Source: Pseudomonas sp. 31-12
GTDB taxonomy: Bacteria > Pseudomonadota > Gammaproteobacteria > Pseudomonadales > Pseudomonadaceae
Assembly (NCBI RefSeq): GCF_003151075.1
Contig: NZ_CP029482.1
Location: 3,534,001-3,598,000 of the forward strand
Reading direction: 5' to 3'
Length of the DNA stretch: 64,000 nucleotides
The notes under the pieces were generated by a model that worked only from the letters and a program-made list of their open reading frames with translations, made no database searches and had not been told where the DNA came from. Every line of letters begins with the position of its first letter. The stretch's first letter is position 1. A program made the translations under genes and the position numbers. Below are positions 61,186-64,000 of the stretch, one piece after another.

Positions 61186-62553
61186 ATGCAGCTCAAACAC
61201 AAAATCGTCGCGCTCGGGATTCTGCCGCTGGTGCTGGCGATCGCCGTGATCTGCGCGCTGGTGATTTCCCTGAATCGCCAGCTCGGCGATCAACAGGCGC
61301 AACTGATCGAAGACAGCATTCTGGCGAGCAAGCGTGCCGAGCTGAAAAACTACGTGGAAATGGCGCAAAGCCTGATCGCGCCGCTGTACGACGACGGCCA
61401 CGGTGACGAGCGTGCCCAGCAAAAAGTGCTGGAGGAACTGCGCAAACTCAGCTTTGGCATCAATGGCTACTTCTTCGTCTACGACCGCGAGGGTCGCAGC
61501 CTGATGCACGCACGCCAGACGGAACTGGTGGGCAAATACCTGTGGGACATGAAGGACCCGCACGGTTTGCCGGTGATTCAGGCGCTTCTCAAAAGTGCGC
61601 AGTCCGGCGAAGGTTTCCAGCGCTACGCCTGGAACAAGCCCTCCTCCGGCCAGGTGACCGACAAACTCGCTTATGTGGTGATGCTGGATCGTTGGGGCTG
61701 GATGCTTGGCACCGGCATCTACCTGGAAGACGTTGAACGCGCCACCCAGCAAGCACGCGACGAAGTGGCTCACGGTATCCGCAAGACCATGCTGGCGATT
61801 GCCGCCGTCGCCCTCGTGGCCGTGCTGTTTGTCTTCGCCAGCGGCATGACGCTCAACGTCAGCGAACATCGTCTGGCGGACAAAAAGCTACAGCGTCTGA
61901 CCCAGCGGATCGTCAGCTTGCAGGAAGAAGAGCGATCACGGGTTTCCCGCGAGCTGCACGACGGCATCAGTCAGGTGCTCGTCTCCATCAAGTTTCAGTT
62001 CGAACTGGCCAGTCTGCTGCTGGAGAACGACCAAGGACAAGACAAGGGTTTGAGCACGCTGAAAGACGCCACGGCGCGCCTCGGCGACGCGATTGGTGAG
62101 GTTCGCAGCCTCTCCCATGACCTCCGTTCGTCACTGCTCGACACCCTGGGCCTGCCGGCGGCGATCGGCCAGCTCGCCGCAGAATTCGAGCAGCGCAGCG
62201 GTCTCACCGTGACCTACGACGACAATGAGTTCGACTGCGATCTGGTGGAAGGCGCAGCGGTCTCGCTGTTCCGTATTGTGCAAGAAGGCCTGACCAACAT
62301 CGAACGCCATGCGCAGGCTAAAAACGTTTCGATTACCCTGCACGGCTCGGAAGATACCGTTCGGCTGACCGTGATCGACGACGGGATCGGTTTCAACGTC
62401 GCCCAGGTCGAACGTCGCCACGCCGGCATTGGCCTGCGTAATATCCGTGAGCGAGTCGAACATTTTGGTGGGCGTTTCGACCTGATTTCGATGCCCGGCA
62501 GAAGTGAGCTGGACGTGCTGCTGCCAATGAAAATGCCGGGCACAAAACGCTGA
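61186..62553 (+). CDS. Cache-type sensor histidine kinase
   Basis: A 455-residue membrane kinase. TM1 (IVALGILPLVLAIAVICALVISL), a periplasmic single-Cache domain (about 35-190; GINGYFFVYDREGRSLMHA and GWMLGTGIYLEDVE are typical of sCache_2), TM2 (TMLAIAAVALVAVLFVFASG), then a HisKA_3-type dimerisation helix with the phospho-acceptor His258 (RVSRELHDGIS) and a HATPase domain (NIERHAQAKNVSITL, DDGIGFN, GLRNIRERV). The ATG at 61186 has CAGGAG five bases upstream. Probably senses a small organic acid in the periplasm, as this Cache type often does, and phosphorylates the next gene's product. Confidence 0.92.
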   Translation: MQLKHKIVALGILPLVLAIAVICALVISLNRQLGDQQAQLIEDSILASKRAELKNYVEMAQSLIAPLYDDGHGDERAQQKVLEELRKLSFGINGYFFVYDREGRSLMHARQTELVGKYLWDMKDPHGLPVIQALLKSAQSGEGFQRYAWNKPSSGQVTDKLAYVVMLDRWGWMLGTGIYLEDVERATQQARDEVAHGIRKTMLAIAAVALVAVLFVFASGMTLNVSEHRLADKKLQRLTQRIVSLQEEERSRVSRELHDGISQVLVSIKFQFELASLLLENDQGQDKGLSTLKDATARLGDAIGEVRSLSHDLRSSLLDTLGLPAAIGQLAAEFEQRSGLTVTYDDNEFDCDLVEGAAVSLFRIVQEGLTNIERHAQAKNVSITLHGSEDTVRLTVIDDGIGFNVAQVERRHAGIGLRNIRERVEHFGGRFDLISMPGRSELDVLLPMKMPGTKR

Positions 62554-62585
62554 CTCGCCCCCTTACAACAAGAGTGAATACCGCG

Positions 62586-63218
62586 ATGAACCTGCCCCAC
62601 CCGATCCGCGTCGCCCTGGTCGACGATCACTCCCTGGTCCGCGACGGGATCAAAGCGCTGCTGGCGGTCATGGCGCCCCTGGAAGTGGTGGGCGAAGCCG
62701 AGAGTGGCGCGCAGGCCATCGAGATGGTCGGGCGCTGCCAGCCAGACTTGCTGCTGGTCGACATCAGCCTGCGCGACATGAACGGGCTTGAATTGACCCG
62801 CGTGCTGCGCGCCCAGTACCCGTCGCTGAAGGTTCTGGTGCTGAGCATGTACGACAATTACGAATACGTGAGTGAGTCGGTTCGCGCCGGTGCCAGCGGC
62901 TATGTGCTGAAGAACTCACCGTCGCGGGAAATCATTGCGGCCATCGAAGCCATCGCCAGTGGGGGCACGTTCTACAGCGCCGAAATCGCCCAGCGGCTGA
63001 TTGCCGAAAAAAGCACCGACAACGAGCTGACACCCCGCGAAAGCCAGGTGTTGTACAAAATGGCCCAGGGGCTGAACAACAAGGAAATGGCGCGCGAGCT
63101 GGACATCAGCGTGCGCACCGTAGAAACCCATCGCCTGAGCATCCGCCGCAAGCTCAACATCGATAAACCCGCGGCGCTGGTCAAATACGCGATCGATCAC
63201 GGGATCATTTCGCGCTAG
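62586..63218 (+). CDS. NarL/FixJ-family response regulator
   Basis: A 210-residue regulator with a receiver domain (VALVDDHSLVRDGI; phospho-acceptor Asp59 in LLLVDISLRD) and a C-terminal LuxR-type HTH (LTPRESQVLYKMAQGLNNKEMARELDISVRTVETH). It follows the kinase by 32 bases and is its cognate partner. The ATG at 62586 is chosen; a GTG at 62574 is in frame. A possible target is the palindrome near 60.9 kb and thus cstA. Confidence 0.92.
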   Translation: MNLPHPIRVALVDDHSLVRDGIKALLAVMAPLEVVGEAESGAQAIEMVGRCQPDLLLVDISLRDMNGLELTRVLRAQYPSLKVLVLSMYDNYEYVSESVRAGASGYVLKNSPSREIIAAIEAIASGGTFYSAEIAQRLIAEKSTDNELTPRESQVLYKMAQGLNNKEMARELDISVRTVETHRLSIRRKLNIDKPAALVKYAIDHGIISR

Positions 63219-63228
63219 CAGGCAGGCC

Positions 63229-63753
63229 TCACACCGCGTCTGGATTGACGACCTTTGCCGTGCGGATAAACAACGCCCGCACCTTCTCCCAGAAATTGCC
63301 CCCCAGCACAAAAAAGCTGCCGATCAGCATGGCATCGCCCAGCAATTGAAGCTGCCAAAGGTTCGGTCTGAACCCCGGCCAAAACGTGTCGACGTAGGGT
63401 TCAAGAAAGGCCGAGATCAACGGCAGGCAAAACATCACGATACCGATCCTGTGACGGATCGGCCCCACTTCGGTATCCATGGTCGGCGCCAGCCCGGATA
63501 CGTAACCGAACAGCTTGCTTTTCAACTGCTGGAACCCGGCCTTGCCCATGACCGCGATGACGATGATCAGCAGGACTTTGTTACTGATGAACAGAACACC
63601 GGTCAGCGCAGCGACTCTTGAACCTGGAATATCGAGCGCCGCGGCAATCGGCACCATCAGCCACGACCCCAACATGACACAGATAATCGCGATGCCTACT
63701 TTGAAGCGCCAACCAGCGGAATGCGGTTCGACATAACCTTGGGGGTTACTCAT
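63229..63753 (-). CDS. four-TM membrane protein of unknown function
   Basis: A 174-residue protein with four hydrophobic segments (FKVGIAIICVMLGSWLMVPI; ALTGVLFISNKVLLIIVIAVMG; IGIVMFCLPLISAFLEP; LLGDAMLIGSFFVLGG). It resembles a conserved family of Pseudomonas membrane proteins for which I know no activity. It converges on the response-regulator gene. Confidence 0.8.
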   Translation of the reverse strand: MSNPQGYVEPHSAGWRFKVGIAIICVMLGSWLMVPIAAALDIPGSRVAALTGVLFISNKVLLIIVIAVMGKAGFQQLKSKLFGYVSGLAPTMDTEVGPIRHRIGIVMFCLPLISAFLEPYVDTFWPGFRPNLWQLQLLGDAMLIGSFFVLGGNFWEKVRALFIRTAKVVNPDAV

Positions 63754-63869
63754 GAGTGTCCTGCCTATAAGTGATCGCAGAAGGTTTGAGGGTGCTTGAG
63801 AAGCTTAGCAGCCGGTTGCTCATTTGGACGGCTATGCTCCAGTGACCTTTCCCGGTTGGACGATACGCG

Positions 63870-64000
63870 ATGCATCGAGGCCGTTCCTTGCTGAGGCTGC
63901 CAGGCCACCTCCTCTTGTTCGCTGCACTTGGCCTGAGTGGCTGCGTGCGGCTGGGGCCGGACTTCCAGCCACCGGGCGAAAAATGGGTCGAACGCTGGAA
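63870..64000 (+). CDS. NodT/OprM-type outer-membrane efflux lipoprotein, 5' part
   Basis: The first 43 codons of a gene cut by the window end. It begins MHRGRSLLRLPGHLLLFAALGLSGCV, a lipoprotein signal with the LSGC lipobox, followed by RLGPDFQPP, the standard start of the NodT/OprM outer-membrane factor family. The remaining gene, and probably its RND partners, lie to the right. Confidence 0.8.
   Translation, partial: MHRGRSLLRLPGHLLLFAALGLSGCVRLGPDFQPPGEKWVERW

Noticed and set aside
1..64000. tRNA or rRNA gene as an integration site
   Set aside because: No tRNA- or rRNA-like sequence was recognised in the intergenic regions, and no flanking direct repeat was found by eye.

Overview
The window looks like a chromosomal segment of a fluorescent-type Pseudomonas. 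The supporting signs are moderately high GC, a Pseudomonas-type REP doublet near 61.0 kb, and typical Pseudomonas housekeeping genes (a DUF1302/DUF1329/YCF48/RND cluster, cstA-ybdD, ppk2, and a GGDEF-EAL protein with GAF domains). No rRNA, tRNA or CRISPR array was recognised.

Region 1 (1-2.2 kb) is the 3' end of a Cus-type copper/silver efflux locus: a partial CusA-like RND pump and a CusF-like metallochaperone.

Region 2 (about 2.2-36.2 kb) is an accessory block dominated by genes that look like genome defence. In order it holds: a HAD hydrolase; a lone MbcA/ParS-type antitoxin domain; an XRE regulator with two matching palindromes upstream; an HNH nuclease; a two-TM protein; a GHKL ATPase carrying a PD-(D/E)xK-like C-terminus; a degenerate PLD-like protein; a STAND NTPase with a nuclease-like N-terminus, followed by an HExxH protein; a complete pPIWI-RE module (REase, DinG-type helicase and PIWI-family protein as overlapping genes); a divergent Gabija-type OLD nuclease/UvrD helicase pair; a DUF3800 protein; a HEPN gene broken by a stop, beside a PIN protein; a zinc-binding HNH-like protein; a relic of a second gajB 3' end; and, at the right edge, DDE-integrase-like and tyrosine-recombinase-like proteins in AT-rich, gene-poor DNA. 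The relic, the in-frame stops and the recombinase-like genes point to repeated gain and loss.

Region 3 (36.3-47.7 kb) returns to core-like genes: a DUF985 cupin, a large GAF-GAF-GGDEF-EAL protein, and a same-strand cluster of DUF1302, DUF1329, YCF48-like and RND (MMPL-type) proteins that probably handles a hydrophobic substrate, followed upstream by an alpha/beta hydrolase.

Region 4 (47.7-55.6 kb) contains an AraC-family regulator split by an in-frame amber codon and, beyond a terminator, a seven-gene leftward operon: quinone oxidoreductase, TauD/TfdA dioxygenase, BKACE enzyme, MFS transporter, DsbA-like protein, Rieske ferredoxin and YeiH-family protein. It looks catabolic, with an unknown substrate. 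A 15-bp element repeated at a 21-bp period lies upstream of both the hydrolase and this operon and may be the AraC operator.

Region 5 (55.6-64 kb) holds ppk2, a SulP transporter, cstA-ybdD with a strong terminator, a Cache-type histidine kinase with its NarL-type regulator, a membrane protein, and the start of a NodT-type outer-membrane efflux lipoprotein.
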